A stretch of 64,000 nt of DNA from Mucilaginibacter roseus (GCF_021215455.1 NZ_JAJPWV010000002.1:186001-250000); one strand, 5' to 3'. Counted from the stretch's first letter, positions 8,556 through 18,900 are shown. A program made the numbers and translations. Notes: generated from the sequence alone by a model not told the origin.

Positions 8556-9401
8556 ATGAAAAAGCAAAAAACATGGTTTGTTACCGGGGCCTCAAAAGGT
8601 TTGGGGCTATCACTGGTAAAACAGTTACTGGCTGCCGGTTACAACGTAGCCGCTACCTCACGCAACGCAGCCGACCTTAACCAGGCTGTAGGCAACCCGA
8701 ACGACGAGTTTTTACCGCTCGAAATGAATATTAAAAGCGAGCAAAGCGTAGCAGAAGCCATCGATTTAACTGTTAAACACTTTGGAAAAATAGATGTGGT
8801 AGTAAACAATGCCGGTTACGGCATGCTGGGCAGTTTGGAAGAGCTTAGCGAAGAAGAAACTTACGACAACTTTGCCGTAAACGTATTCGGCTCGCTGAAT
8901 GTGATCCGCAAGGCAATGCCGCATTTGCGTAAGCAAGGCTCGGGTCATATATTCAATATTGCCTCTATTGGTGGCTTCACCGGCGATTTCCCCGGCTTTG
9001 GCATCTACTGCGCCACCAAATTCGCGGTACACGGTTTTACAGAATCGTTAGCGGCAGAAATTAAAGAGTTTGGCGTTCACGCTACTGTAGTATCTCCTGG
9101 TTATTTCCGTACCGACTTCCTGACATCAGGCTCAATGGCCGTACCGGCAAACCCGATTGCAGAATACAAAAGCGTTCGTGATTCGCAAAATCAACACGAA
9201 AACGAAATTAACGGTAATCAGGGCGGAGATCCGGAAAAGGCAGCACTTGCCATGATTAAAGTAAGCGAAGCTGAAAACCCGCCGGTGCATTTATTTTTAG
9301 GCGAGGACGCTTACAACATGGCCTACAAAAAAATAGAAAGTGTTAAAAACGATTTGGAGACCTGGAAAGAGGTAACCGTAACAACCGGCTTTGATGCTTA
9401 A
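8556..9401 (+). CDS. Short-chain dehydrogenase/reductase (SDR), second of a tandem pair
   Basis: 281 residues with the same blocks as its neighbour: TGASKGLGLSLVK near the start, NNAGYG, and YCATK with the catalytic Tyr and Lys near residue 150. The two proteins agree closely along their whole length (for example FGSLNVIR, LAMIKVSEAENPPV against IAMIELAAMENPPL), which points to a local duplication. Loops around the substrate pocket differ (GGFTGDFPGFGIYC against AGITANTGWAIYA), so the two may act on different substrates. Probably in an operon with the genes on both sides. Confidence 0.93.
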   Translation: MKKQKTWFVTGASKGLGLSLVKQLLAAGYNVAATSRNAADLNQAVGNPNDEFLPLEMNIKSEQSVAEAIDLTVKHFGKIDVVVNNAGYGMLGSLEELSEEETYDNFAVNVFGSLNVIRKAMPHLRKQGSGHIFNIASIGGFTGDFPGFGIYCATKFAVHGFTESLAAEIKEFGVHATVVSPGYFRTDFLTSGSMAVPANPIAEYKSVRDSQNQHENEINGNQGGDPEKAALAMIKVSEAENPPVHLFLGEDAYNMAYKKIESVKNDLETWKEVTVTTGFDA

Positions 9402-9421
9402 CTTGAAAACTAATAACAAAA

Positions 9422-9658
9422 ATGGATAATAAGTATGCAGGCATGTGGGTAACCAAGGATGGCTATATACGCCACAATTTGTTACCCAACGGCCGTTATG
9501 ATGAAGCCCGCGGTAACCGCGAAAGCGCCTACCAAGGTAGTTACACGATTGAAGGCGACCATATAGAATACGTTGACGACACAGGCTTTACCGCCGATGG
9601 AGACTTTAGAGACGGTATATTATATCATGCCGGAATGGTATTATACAGACAAGATTAA
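9422..9658 (+). CDS. Small Atu4866-domain protein
   Basis: 78 residues with the family-defining blocks GMWVTKDGYIRHNLLPNGRY, DEARGNRESAYQGSYTI and DDTGFTADGDF. The fold is a small beta-barrel of unknown biochemical role; members commonly sit next to oxidoreductases, as here, 20 bp after the second SDR. An immediate hairpin terminator closes the unit. Identification rests on recognising the conserved sequence; the function is unknown. Confidence 0.88.
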   Translation: MDNKYAGMWVTKDGYIRHNLLPNGRYDEARGNRESAYQGSYTIEGDHIEYVDDTGFTADGDFRDGILYHAGMVLYRQD

Positions 9659-9671
9659 TACCTCACCCCAA

Positions 9672-9698
9672 CCCCTCTCCTTTGGAGAGGGGCTTTTT
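9672..9698 (+). terminator. Rho-independent terminator after the SDR operon
   Basis: Perfect 9-bp stem CCCCTCTCC / GGAGAGGGG with a TTT loop, then CTTTTT. The stem is embedded in a CTCACCCCAACCCCTCTCC context that is common as a dispersed element in this phylum. Confidence 0.85.
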
Positions 9699-9750
9699 CG
9701 TTTTGGGACGTTATAATTAAAGGGTTAGATATAGATTTGCATTTGTCCAT

Positions 9751-9983
9751 AACCAGGCAACAGATTCCTACTCCTACCTCGTTCGGAATGACAATTTTGT
9801 ACGCACAATCTGTAAATAACCTATAAAACCGGCATCAGTAATGCCCGGAGCAGCACAAGCCTTGCCAAAGCACAACCATTCGCCGGGCAGGACGTAGCCG
9901 GCGATTTATTCGCTATGTTTATTCTAATTGTGCTCATGAGATCGCTAACGCTAAGTTTTGGTTCTTTTGATCGCTCAAAAGAA
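9751..9983 (-). repeat. Dispersed composite intergenic repeat, copy A
   Basis: Read on the minus strand, 9905 to 9751 matches 19302-19468 read on the plus strand. A core of about 73 bases, bounded by GCCGGC and TGATGCCGG, shows roughly eight differences by eye. It is followed by an AGGTTATTTAC block and a GTCATTCC-(G/T)AACGAGGTA-GGAATCTGT block. A hairpin TTCTTTTGA/TCAAAAGAA (9962-9983) lies at the GCCGGC end, as a different hairpin does in copy B. No gene is supported in the 340-bp gap 9659-9997; this repeat and the terminator fill most of it. Confidence 0.82.
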
Positions 9984-9997
9984 GTTAAGGACAGGCT

Positions 9998-10681
9998 TTA
10001 CACCATTTCCAATATCTCCCTAATACTGGCAATACTCTCAAACTTTTCGTTATCAATAGTATCTTCAATCTGCTCATGCGCCCAGGTAATGTGGTAGGGC
10101 ACATGTATGGCCGAGCCGCCGATATTGAGCACCGGCATAATATCCGACTTCAGGGAGTTACCGATCATCAGCAATTCATCCGGCTGAATATCCAGGTGTT
10201 TTACCAGCTTAAGGTAGTTGGCATCATCCTTTTCAGACATAATTTCGATATGATGAAAGTAATGGCTCAGTCCTGATTTTTTGAGTTTACGTTCCTGATC
10301 CAGCAGATCACCTTTTGTGGCTACTACCAGGCGGTAGCGGTCTTTAAGCTCACTTAGCACCTCCTCTACCCCGTCCAGCAGTTCAATCGGCTCATCAAGC
10401 AGCCCTTTGCCCAGGTTGATGATTTGGCCGACAATTTCCGCTGGGATAGTATTGTTTGTAACGGTAAGGGCCGTTTCAATCATCGAAAGGATAAACCCTT
10501 TTACACCATAGCCATACAATTTGAGGTTGGCTATTTCGGTTTTCAGCAACTCGCGCTCTAATGCATGCTGCTGCAAAAATTCATTAAGCAGTTTATAAAA
10601 CTCCTCTTCGGTGCGCCTGAAATAGGGCTCGTTTACCCAAAGGGTATCGTCAGCATCAAACGCGATAACTTTTATACTCAT
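9998..10681 (-). CDS. HAD-superfamily hydrolase
   Basis: 227 residues. Motif I is FDADDTLW (Asp9 nucleophile, Asp11 acid/base). An alpha-helical cap (about 17-90) is followed by motif II VVATKGD, and motif IV is MIGNSLKSDIMPV. The helical C1 cap makes it a phosphoglycolate-phosphatase-like small-molecule phosphatase. The substrate is unknown. It is on the minus strand with the START-like gene upstream (42-bp gap), possibly co-transcribed. Confidence 0.88.
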   Translation of the reverse strand: MSIKVIAFDADDTLWVNEPYFRRTEEEFYKLLNEFLQQHALERELLKTEIANLKLYGYGVKGFILSMIETALTVTNNTIPAEIVGQIINLGKGLLDEPIELLDGVEEVLSELKDRYRLVVATKGDLLDQERKLKKSGLSHYFHHIEIMSEKDDANYLKLVKHLDIQPDELLMIGNSLKSDIMPVLNIGGSAIHVPYHITWAHEQIEDTIDNEKFESIASIREILEMV

Positions 10682-10723
10682 AACGCTTTAAAAATAGCGT
10701 TTTGCGCAAAATAAAAGCAATAA

Positions 10724-11185
10724 TTATTTATCGCCGCTGATAAAGTCGAACGCTCCTTTACGCAGGTTGATACCATATTCAAGATACGCCTTTAAGCAGG
10801 CCGAAAAGTTAGCCCATCCTTCAGTGTTATTTTTAAGCCATTGTACCGATGGTTGTTCGGCTGCAGTGCTCTTTTCGGTAACGGTTAGCTTTGTAGCATT
10901 ATCCCCGCGTGGAATTAGTATCATCTCTACTAAAAATGGCGTACCTTCAACATCCCAAGTAAGCGATATCAGTTTGCCCGGCTCAATCTTTTTAACATTT
11001 ACAGGATATTCACCTTCAAATTCCGGGAAGCTCCACATCACTTGCTCACCTTCTTTCAGGCGGGCGCTACCTTTGGCAATAAAGTAGTTTGACATTTTAG
11101 CCGGATCAACAATGGCTTCAAAAACTTCAGCCGCAGGCTTACTGATCTGGATATTGGTTTTAATTTCAAAGTCAGCTGTGTTCAT
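10724..11185 (-). CDS. SRPBCC (START/AHSA1-like) domain protein
   Basis: 153 residues from the ATG at 11183-11185 (MNTADFEIKTNIQISKPAAE). The longer frame begins 23 codons earlier without a plausible leader. It has the AHSA1 pattern: IQISKPAAEVFEAIVDPAKM at the N-terminus, a central beta-sheet with GEYPVNVKKIEPGKLISLTW, and a C-terminal helix GWANFSACLKAYLEYG. Such proteins bind hydrophobic ligands; the specific role is unknown. A second START-like protein is encoded at 54226-54720. Confidence 0.82.
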   Translation of the reverse strand: MNTADFEIKTNIQISKPAAEVFEAIVDPAKMSNYFIAKGSARLKEGEQVMWSFPEFEGEYPVNVKKIEPGKLISLTWDVEGTPFLVEMILIPRGDNATKLTVTEKSTAAEQPSVQWLKNNTEGWANFSACLKAYLEYGINLRKGAFDFISGDK

Positions 11186-11383
11186 AATAGCAGTTTTATC
11201 TATTAACAAACTTAGCATCAAATGTTTATTAAGCACAGGTGCCGTCGCGACCATTTAAGGGGGCATTACTGCCAAACACGGTTTATTCGATATGCCGTAT
11301 TATTATTATTGAATCGACCTTTGCGATTGTAGAATATTAATTGTTTAAAATTGTAAAATTGTTGCCCCGGCTGGTTTATTAAT

Positions 11384-12070
11384 ATGAAGCGTATTTGTTT
11401 AGTTGAAGATGAAGAGAAAGTTTCATCCTTTATAAAAAAAGGATTGGAAGAACATAACTACAGCGTTGATGTAGCCGAAGATGGCATAGCCGGGCTTACC
11501 ATGATGCTGCAAAACAAGTACGACGTTTTTATACTGGACATGATGCTGCCCTTGCTTAGCGGTATGGAGCTGTGCAAGCAGATACGCCAGAAACAGCCCG
11601 AAGCACCAGTATTGATATTGAGCGCGCTGGGCACTATTGATGACAAGGTCAATGGCCTGCACGCCGGTGCCGACGATTACCTGGTAAAACCATTCCATTT
11701 TAAAGAATTGCTTGCCCGGATAGAAGCCTTGCTGCGCCGCAGGCAGCCCGCCAATGACGGTGGCGAAAACCACTTTCTGACCTTTAGCGACCTGAAGCTC
11801 AACATCTGGGATAAAACAGCCGAGCGGGCGGGTAAGCAAATAGCGTTAACAGCTAAGGAATATGCGCTGCTGGAACTTTTCATCCGCAATCCAAATAAAT
11901 TACTCTCACGCGAGTACATTACCGAAAAGGTTTGGGGTATAAACTTTGACACGCAAACCAACATGGTTGATGTGTACGTAAACTACCTGCGCAACAAGAT
12001 TCAGAAGGGGTTTGATAAAAAGCTTATCCACACGGTTATTGGCATGGGCTATATTTTAAAGGAGCAATAA
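11384..12070 (+). CDS. OmpR/PhoB-family response regulator of the metal efflux locus
   Basis: 228 residues. Receiver domain 1-115 with acidic pocket Glu8/Asp9 and phospho-acceptor Asp52 (FILDMMLP), conserved LVKPF lysine near 101, and a winged-helix DNA-binding domain (about 128-225) with LTAKEYALLELF and VDVYVNYLRNKI. Its stop is followed one base later by the kinase start, so the two are translationally coupled. Position directly upstream of czcCBA genes argues for a CusR/CzcR-like metal-responsive role. Confidence 0.93.
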   Translation: MKRICLVEDEEKVSSFIKKGLEEHNYSVDVAEDGIAGLTMMLQNKYDVFILDMMLPLLSGMELCKQIRQKQPEAPVLILSALGTIDDKVNGLHAGADDYLVKPFHFKELLARIEALLRRRQPANDGGENHFLTFSDLKLNIWDKTAERAGKQIALTAKEYALLELFIRNPNKLLSREYITEKVWGINFDTQTNMVDVYVNYLRNKIQKGFDKKLIHTVIGMGYILKEQ

Positions 12071-12071
12071 C

Positions 12072-13442
12072 TTGAAAATTAAAACCCGCCTGTCGTTATA
12101 CTTTACGCTGATCAGTTCCGGCGCGCTGTTGCTGGTGCTTGTAGCGGTTTATCTGGCAGTGTATTCTTTCTCGCGTGAGGATTTTTACGATCGCCTCACC
12201 GACCGCGCCAACGTGGCCTCGCAGTTATATTTAAAGGCCGACGAGATCAATGCCGACTCGCTGATGCAGGTACAACAACGCTACCTGGATAAACTACATG
12301 GCGAAGTGATTAAGGTGTATGATGATGATAACCGCTCGGCTTTTAACACCCATAATGATATTTTTTGGAGAGATACTATTATTGAGCAGGTACGTAAAGA
12401 AAAATTTTTGAAATACCAGGACGGCGACAGGCAGGTGGTTGGCAAGCTTTACCATGACAATCAGGGCGATTTCGTGATCCTGGTATCGGCGTATGACCGA
12501 AGCTTCCCGAGCCGGATAACCATGTTAAGCCAGATAGCCAGCGTGTTATTTATTACATTTACAGCCGTGTTATTTTTTGCCGGGCAACTGTTTGCAAACC
12601 GCGCTCTTGCCCCAATTAAGCAGGTAATTACACAGATGGGGCAAATACGGTCGAGCAACTTGCACATGCGGGTTAAAGGCGCCAAAAACAAGGATGAAAT
12701 TGATGAGCTGATCAGCAACTTTAACAGTTTGCTTGAGCGTTTGGAGAATGCATTTGAATTGCAGCAAACGTTTGTAGCCAATGCATCGCACGAATTGCGA
12801 ACCCCGCTTACCAGTATAATGGGCGAGGTTGAGGTTGCCTTAACCAAAGCACGTAATACCAATGAATATGAGCGTATATTAGCATCCATATCCGCCGATG
12901 CCATGCGCCTGCAGGAAACCATTACCAGCCTGATGGAATTGGCCCAGGTGGATATGAATTACACGCAGGCAAAAATTTCGGCAGTAAGGGTTGATGAATT
13001 ACTTTGGGAGTTGCACGAGGCCTGGAGCGAAAAGAAAGGTCCGGGTAAACTCGACCTGCAGTTCGGCAACATGCCGGAGGATGAAGCTGATTTAGATATT
13101 CAGGGCAACAAACCGCTGCTGTATATCGCTCTGAATAACATCATCGACAACGCTTTTAAATACTCAGGCAACCAAGCAGTAACCGTAAAATTTGAAGCAT
13201 TGCCCACTGCCATAAATATAGCTGTTGTTGATAAAGGCCCGGGCATACCACTGGCCGATCAGCAAAAAATACTTCGTCCCTTTTACCGGGCCGGAAATTT
13301 AAAAAAGCTGCCCGGCAGCGGACTTGGACTGTACATTACCGACAAGATAATACAGCTTTGCAATGGTCGCATACAGGTAATTTCCGACGGTAAAGCGGGT
13401 AGTACTTTTGCTGTAAATTTTGAAAAGAAAGCCGCATTATAA
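12072..13442 (+). CDS. Sensor histidine kinase of the metal efflux locus
   Basis: 456 residues, starting at TTG (12072). AGGAG at 12058-12062 lies at a good distance and no alternative ATG fits as well. Two TM segments (about 8-30 and 150-175) enclose a periplasmic sensor of about 120 residues. These are followed by a HAMP segment (ANRALAPIKQVITQMG), H-box ASHELRTPL with His240, N-box NNIIDNAFKYS, DKGPGIP and GSGLGLYI. It is a complete CusS/CzcS-type kinase that should phosphorylate the preceding regulator when periplasmic metal rises. The periplasmic loop has no obvious His/Cys-rich metal site. Confidence 0.93.
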   Translation: MKIKTRLSLYFTLISSGALLLVLVAVYLAVYSFSREDFYDRLTDRANVASQLYLKADEINADSLMQVQQRYLDKLHGEVIKVYDDDNRSAFNTHNDIFWRDTIIEQVRKEKFLKYQDGDRQVVGKLYHDNQGDFVILVSAYDRSFPSRITMLSQIASVLFITFTAVLFFAGQLFANRALAPIKQVITQMGQIRSSNLHMRVKGAKNKDEIDELISNFNSLLERLENAFELQQTFVANASHELRTPLTSIMGEVEVALTKARNTNEYERILASISADAMRLQETITSLMELAQVDMNYTQAKISAVRVDELLWELHEAWSEKKGPGKLDLQFGNMPEDEADLDIQGNKPLLYIALNNIIDNAFKYSGNQAVTVKFEALPTAINIAVVDKGPGIPLADQQKILRPFYRAGNLKKLPGSGLGLYITDKIIQLCNGRIQVISDGKAGSTFAVNFEKKAAL

Positions 13443-13493
13443 ATTCTAATGGCTTTTTAATACAGGTTTAATTCACTTCCAATTTGGCAATAA

Positions 13494-13516
13494 TAGTTTT
13501 GATCTATCGAAAGATC
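13494..13516 (+). promoter_or_regulatory. Candidate promoter and operator of the czcCBA genes
   Basis: TAGTTTTG (13494-13501) matches TAnnTTTG. It is followed at once by a 16-nt near-palindrome, GATCTATCGAAAGATC (13501-13516), with one mismatched pair, at the expected transcription start, 11 nt before the CzcC start codon. No clear -33 element is seen. It could be the response-regulator or another metal-regulator site; this is inferred from position only. Confidence 0.4.
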
Positions 13517-13526
13517 AGAACATAAA

Positions 13527-14801
13527 ATGGCACCTTATAAAAATTTATTTAAACTGCTGCTGCCCGTGCTGGCCATATGCAGTGCACCTAAAGCCTACAG
13601 CCAAACGGATACGCTGAAGCTAAGCTTTAAAGACAGCGAAAAGCTCTTTTTACAAAACAACCTTACCCTGCTTGCGCAAAAGTATAATGTAGATGCCTCT
13701 AAGGCGCTTATTAAACAAGCCGGATTGTGGGATAACCCCGTATTATCTACCGATCAAAACATTACCGATAATTCGGGTAAGTTTTTCAATCATGGCAAAA
13801 ACACCGGTCAGGTATTTGTAGCGCTGAGCCAGGTGTTTACCACCGCTGGCAAACGCGGCAAACAAGTACAAGTGGCAAAAGACGACGCCAGCATTCAGCA
13901 AGCCGCTTTTGATGACCTGCTTCGTAATCTGCGTTATAACCTGCTGCTTGATTTTGCGCAAACCTCAAACCTGATAGAACAAGCCAAAGTTTACCAAACC
14001 GAGATAGCATCCGCACAAAACCTGGTGAACGCCATCCAAAAATCATACGAGGCAGGCAACAATTCACTTAAGGATGTAGTGCGCTTAAAAGCTTTGCTGT
14101 TTAGTTTGCAAAATGACCTGGTTGAAAACAATCGCCAGCTCTCGCAATTGCAAAGCGAGCTTAAAACGCTACTCGGCATAGCGCCGGATAAGGTTATTGC
14201 CCCGCAAATCAATTTCCATACAACAGATGCACCGCTGAATGCGGCTGAGCTTGCAGAGAAAGCTAAAACCATGCGTGGTGATTACCTGGCAAGTCAATAC
14301 ACACTCCAACAGAATAATGATAACGTTGCGCTGCAAAAGGCTTTAGCCCAACCCGACGTTACCCTCGGTGTAGCTTACGACCAGAACAGCAACTATGCGC
14401 CGCACTACGTAGGCTTACAAATTTCGGTTCCCCTTCCCCTATTTAACCGCAACCAGGGCAATATTAAAGCAGCTAAACTGAGCGCCCAAGGGCAGGAGTT
14501 TATTGTGCAGAACAATGCCTTGCAACTACAAAACGATGTTTATTCGGCGGTGAACCAGTACCGCCTGAGCAACCAGTTGCTGGGCCAAAGCGAGACTGAT
14601 TTTTACGACCGTTACGATCAGTTATACACCAGTATGCTGAAAAGCTTTAAGCAAAGGCAGATCAGCCTGCCCGAGTTTGTGGATTTTTTTGACTCATACA
14701 AGGACACCAAGCTGAAAATATTACAACAGCAATATAACCTTAACAAAGCCATTGCCGACTTGAATTTCGCGGTAGGCACCACTGTAGTTGATCCTCTATA
14801 A
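13527..14801 (+). CDS. czcC: TolC-family outer-membrane factor (CzcC-like)
   Basis: 424 residues with a signal peptide ending around KAYSQ (residue 26). Two OEP repeats of long helices carry the usual pattern (AEKAKTMRGDYLASQYTLQQ, VGLQISVPLPLFNRNQGNIKAA). It should form the trimeric outer-membrane channel of a tripartite efflux pump with the next two genes, which follow by 17 and 57 bp. No Cys/Met-rich metal site is evident. The symbol is given by family and context, not by tested metal. Confidence 0.9.
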   Translation: MAPYKNLFKLLLPVLAICSAPKAYSQTDTLKLSFKDSEKLFLQNNLTLLAQKYNVDASKALIKQAGLWDNPVLSTDQNITDNSGKFFNHGKNTGQVFVALSQVFTTAGKRGKQVQVAKDDASIQQAAFDDLLRNLRYNLLLDFAQTSNLIEQAKVYQTEIASAQNLVNAIQKSYEAGNNSLKDVVRLKALLFSLQNDLVENNRQLSQLQSELKTLLGIAPDKVIAPQINFHTTDAPLNAAELAEKAKTMRGDYLASQYTLQQNNDNVALQKALAQPDVTLGVAYDQNSNYAPHYVGLQISVPLPLFNRNQGNIKAAKLSAQGQEFIVQNNALQLQNDVYSAVNQYRLSNQLLGQSETDFYDRYDQLYTSMLKSFKQRQISLPEFVDFFDSYKDTKLKILQQQYNLNKAIADLNFAVGTTVVDPL

Positions 14802-14818
14802 CAATATTATAAACAAAA

Positions 14819-15916
14819 ATGAAAAAGCAATTAGCATACAGCGCCATCGCCTTAGTTTTAGCACTGAGCGCCTGCGAGGAACATAAAACCGGTACCATGG
14901 AAACCAAAAAGGTTTGCGTGAGCGATTCCATGGCCAAAATGATTAAGATTGATACGGTTAAAGTTTCGCAGGTTAAGGATGAACTTGCGCTTACCGGAGA
15001 GGTATCTTTCGACGAGAACAAAGTGGTAAAAGTATTTCCGTTTGCCGGCGGACAGGTAACTGATGTAAAAGTATCCCTGGGAGATAAAGTAAGCAAAGGC
15101 CAGGTACTCGCAGTTTTACGTAGTGCCGATGTAGCCGGTAATTATACCGACCTGCAATCAACCCGTGCAGACGTAGCCATCAGCAAGCGCCAGTTACAAC
15201 AGGCCGAATACCTGTACAAAAACGGCATATCAAGCGAGCGTGACTATACCGAAGCTAAAGAGAATTACGCTAAATCTCTCGCCGCGGACGAGAAAGTAAA
15301 GCAGCAAATCTCCATCAACGGCGGCGGCAATACCAGCGCCAACGGTACGCTGATCGTTCGTGCCCCGCGCGACGGATATATAGTTGAGAAGAACATCGCC
15401 GCAGGCAACTTCATCAGGCCTGATAATAATGAGAGTTTGTTCACCATATCTGACATGAAAGATGTTTGGATAGATGCCAACGTATTTGAAAGCGATATAG
15501 CCAAAGTAAAACAAGGCTACAATGCCCGTGTAACCACCATCGCTTATCCTGACAAAGTTTTTACCGGGAAAATTGATCTCGTAAATTCTGTACTCGATCC
15601 GGATAGCAAGGTAATGAACGTGCGTATATCCCTGCCAAATAAGGACTTGTTGCTTAAACCCGAGATGTTTACCAACGTGGTAATTACCAACAACGAGAGC
15701 GGCACTGCAGTTGCGCTGCCTGCATCGGCCGTAATATTTGATAACAGCAAGCACTATGTGGTAGTGTACAACAACCGCTGCGATATGGAGATACGCGAAG
15801 TTAATCCGGTAAAAACCGTGGATAGCGTAACCTATATAACCGGTGGCTTAAAACCAGGCGAGCGTATCATATCTCAAAACCAATTGTTTTTATACAACGC
15901 CCTGCTAGACGACTAA
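14819..15916 (+). CDS. czcB: RND efflux periplasmic adaptor lipoprotein (CzcB-like)
   Basis: 365 residues with lipoprotein signal LALSAC (acylated Cys19), anchoring it to a membrane lipid. The lipoyl/barrel-sandwich halves are split by a coiled-coil hairpin (about 95-165): GQVTDVKVSLGDKVSKGQVL before it and VRAPRDGYIVEKNIAAGNFI after it. A beta-barrel and membrane-proximal domain follow (ITGGLKPGERIISQNQLFL). It links the CzcA transporter to the outer-membrane channel. It lacks the His-rich N-terminus seen in some CzcB proteins. Confidence 0.92.
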   Translation: MKKQLAYSAIALVLALSACEEHKTGTMETKKVCVSDSMAKMIKIDTVKVSQVKDELALTGEVSFDENKVVKVFPFAGGQVTDVKVSLGDKVSKGQVLAVLRSADVAGNYTDLQSTRADVAISKRQLQQAEYLYKNGISSERDYTEAKENYAKSLAADEKVKQQISINGGGNTSANGTLIVRAPRDGYIVEKNIAAGNFIRPDNNESLFTISDMKDVWIDANVFESDIAKVKQGYNARVTTIAYPDKVFTGKIDLVNSVLDPDSKVMNVRISLPNKDLLLKPEMFTNVVITNNESGTAVALPASAVIFDNSKHYVVVYNNRCDMEIREVNPVKTVDSVTYITGGLKPGERIISQNQLFLYNALLDD

Positions 15917-15973
15917 CAGCCCTATCCGTATCACTGCCGCTATACCTATGGTACCGGCGCAATACTTATAACA

Positions 15974-18900
15974 ATGAACAAATTCATTAAAAGCATCATA
16001 TATTTTTCGCTACGCAACCGGGGCTTTGTGTTCTTTTTAACCGCTGTGCTTGCCGTTGCAGGTGTATGGAGCTATACCAATACTCCTATTGAAACCTTCC
16101 CCGATGTTACTAATACGCAAATAATCATTATAGCGCAATGGCCGGGCCGCAGTGCCGAGGAAGTGGAGAAGATGATAACCATACCGATGGAAACCGTATT
16201 GAACTCGGTACAAAAAAAGGTCAACCTGCGTACTACATCATCATTCGGTTTATCATACGTACGCATAATTTTTGATGACGACGTGGACGACTCCTTTGCA
16301 AGGCAGCAGGTACTAAGTCGCCTGAGCAATGCTGAGTTGCCCGACGGCGTAAAGCCCGAAGTAGAACCGCCTTACGGTCCTACCGGCGAGATATTTCGTT
16401 ATACGCTTAAAAGCCGCACAAAAACGCTACACGAACTTACCGCCATACAGGATTGGGTGCTTGACCGTCAGTTTAAAGCCATCCCCGGCGTTGCCGATGT
16501 GAACAGCTTTGGTGGTGAGGAAAAGGATTACGAAGTGAGTGTTAACCCATCGCTATTGCAAAAATATGGCCTTACCTCACTTGATGTTTACAACGCCATT
16601 AACCGCAGCAACATCAACGTAGGCGGCGATGTGATTGAAAAAAACAATCAGGCCTTTGTTGTACGAGGTATCGGCTTAATTAACAACATCAACGAGATCG
16701 AAAACATCATCATCAAAAATGTTAACAACGTGCCCATCTTAGCAAGAAACATTGCTGTGATCAAGGAAAGCGGATTGCCTCGCCTTGGTCAAGTTGGCCG
16801 TGATAAGGATAATGATGTTATTGAAGGTATTGTGGTAATGCGTAAAGGCGAAAACCCTGCTGATGTACTGGTTCGCATCAAGGATAAGGTAAAAGATCTA
16901 AACGACAACGTACTCCCTAAAGACGTCAAAATAGATACGTTTTACGACCGCACCACTCTTATGGATTTCTGTACCGAAACAGTTATACATAACCTGTTGG
17001 AAGGTATAGTGCTGGTAACCGTGGTAGTATTACTTTTTATGGCCGACTGGCGCACTACGTTAACCGTGTCTATTATTATTCCACTGGCCTTGCTGTTCGC
17101 ATTTATTTGTATGCGGATAAAAGGCATGACGGCCAACCTGATCTCGATGGGAGCTGTCGACTTTGGTATCATTATAGACGGTGCCGTAGTGATGGTTGAG
17201 GGCCTCTTTGTAGCGCTTGATCACCGGGCTAAAGAGGTTGGCATGGAGAAGTTCAATAAACTTGCCAAGCTGGGCCTGTTTAAAAACGTAGGCTCTGAAA
17301 TGGGTAAGGCGATCTTCTTTTCCAAGCTGATCATCATCACCTGTTTGATACCGATTTTCGCTTTCCAAAAGGTTGAGGGTAAAATATTTTCGCCTTTGGC
17401 CTATACGCTGGCGTTCGCGTTGCTGGGTGCACTTTTATTCACCCTTACTTTGGTGCCTGCCCTGTCAAGCGTGTTGTTGCGTAAAAACGTGCGCGAAAAG
17501 CACAATCCTATTGTGTTATTTTTTGAGAACGGCATTAAAAAGATGTTCAGCTTTACTTATCGTAACCAAAAAATGAGTTTGGTGATAGCGATGAGCGCCA
17601 TGGTACTCACATTTATGTCGGCTAAGCTGCTGGGCACCGAATTTTTGCCGCAGCTTAATGAGGGAGCGCTTTGGGTATCGGCACAATTGCCAATGAGTAG
17701 TTCGCTTGAGAACTCGGTTAACGTTACTAACAAGATGCGCGCCATACTGGCTACTTTCCCAGAGGTTAAACAAACGCTGTCGCAAGTGGGCCGCACTAAC
17801 GATGGTACCGACCCGAAAGGTTTTTTTAACGTACAGATACAGGTTGACCTGTTGCCTAAGAAACAATGGAAACGCCACATCACACAGGATGAACTGATAG
17901 CCGAAATGGATAAAAAGCTTAGCCAATTCCCGGGTATAGTATTCAATTATTCGCAACCTATTATTGACAACGTTGCCGAAGCTGTGGCCGGGGTACCTGC
18001 ATCAATGGCCGTAAAAATATTCGGGCCGGACTTTGAAGTGCTGGATAAAAAGGCAGATGCGGTAATGTCGGTACTGAAACACGTTGATGGTGTAACCGAT
18101 TTGGGCGTATTGCGTAACCTTGGCCAGCCGGAGTTCAGGATAGAGCTGGATCAACGTAAGATGGCTCTGTATGGCGTGTCAACTGCCGATGCCAACGCTG
18201 TTATTGAAATGGCCATAGGCGGTAAAGCGGCAACTCAACTGTACGAAGGAGAACGCAAATTCGACATCCGCGTACGATACCAAAAACAATACCGTGCTAC
18301 GCAGGAGGATATAGAACGCCTGATGGTACCAACCCTGAACGGTTCAAAAATTTCTATCAAAGAGATTTCAACTATCCGGGAAATTACCGGACCTGCATTT
18401 GTATATCGCGATAATAATTCACGCTATATCGCAGTTAAATTCTCCGTTCGCGGCCGCGACTTAGGTAGCACCATTACCGATGCACAGGCTAAGGTACACA
18501 AGGCGGTACAATTGCCTCATGGATATTCATTCACCTGGAACGGCGAATTTGAGAACCAGATACGCGCATCAAACACGCTGGCACACGTGGTACCAATTTG
18601 CTTACTGGTGATCTTCCTGATTCTGTTTGTAACCTTTGGTAATAGCAAGGATGCTATGCTGGTATTGATGAATGTACCGTTCGCATTAATAGGCGGTATA
18701 TTAGCCCTGCATATAACTGGTATCAATTTTAGTATATCGGCAGGTATTGGCTTTATAGCGCTGTTTGGTGTATGTATACAAAACGGGGTGATACTTATCT
18801 CGGTATTTCGCAAAAACCTGCAAGAGGGTATGCACCTTGACCAGGCTTTGCTCGATGGCGTTATATCGAGGGTACGCCCGGTGGTAATGACTGCATTGAT

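Noticed and set aside
9915..10097. 60-codon plus-strand frame after repeat copy A
   Set aside because: It runs antisense into the HAD hydrolase gene and consists partly of repeat hairpin; no protein features.
15230..15754. 174-codon minus-strand frame inside czcB
   Set aside because: Antisense shadow of a well-supported adaptor gene; composition is not protein-like for a real family.
17516..17956. Two long minus-strand frames inside czcA
   Set aside because: Shadows of the RND gene; rich in His/Arg/Tyr from reverse reading and without start signals.
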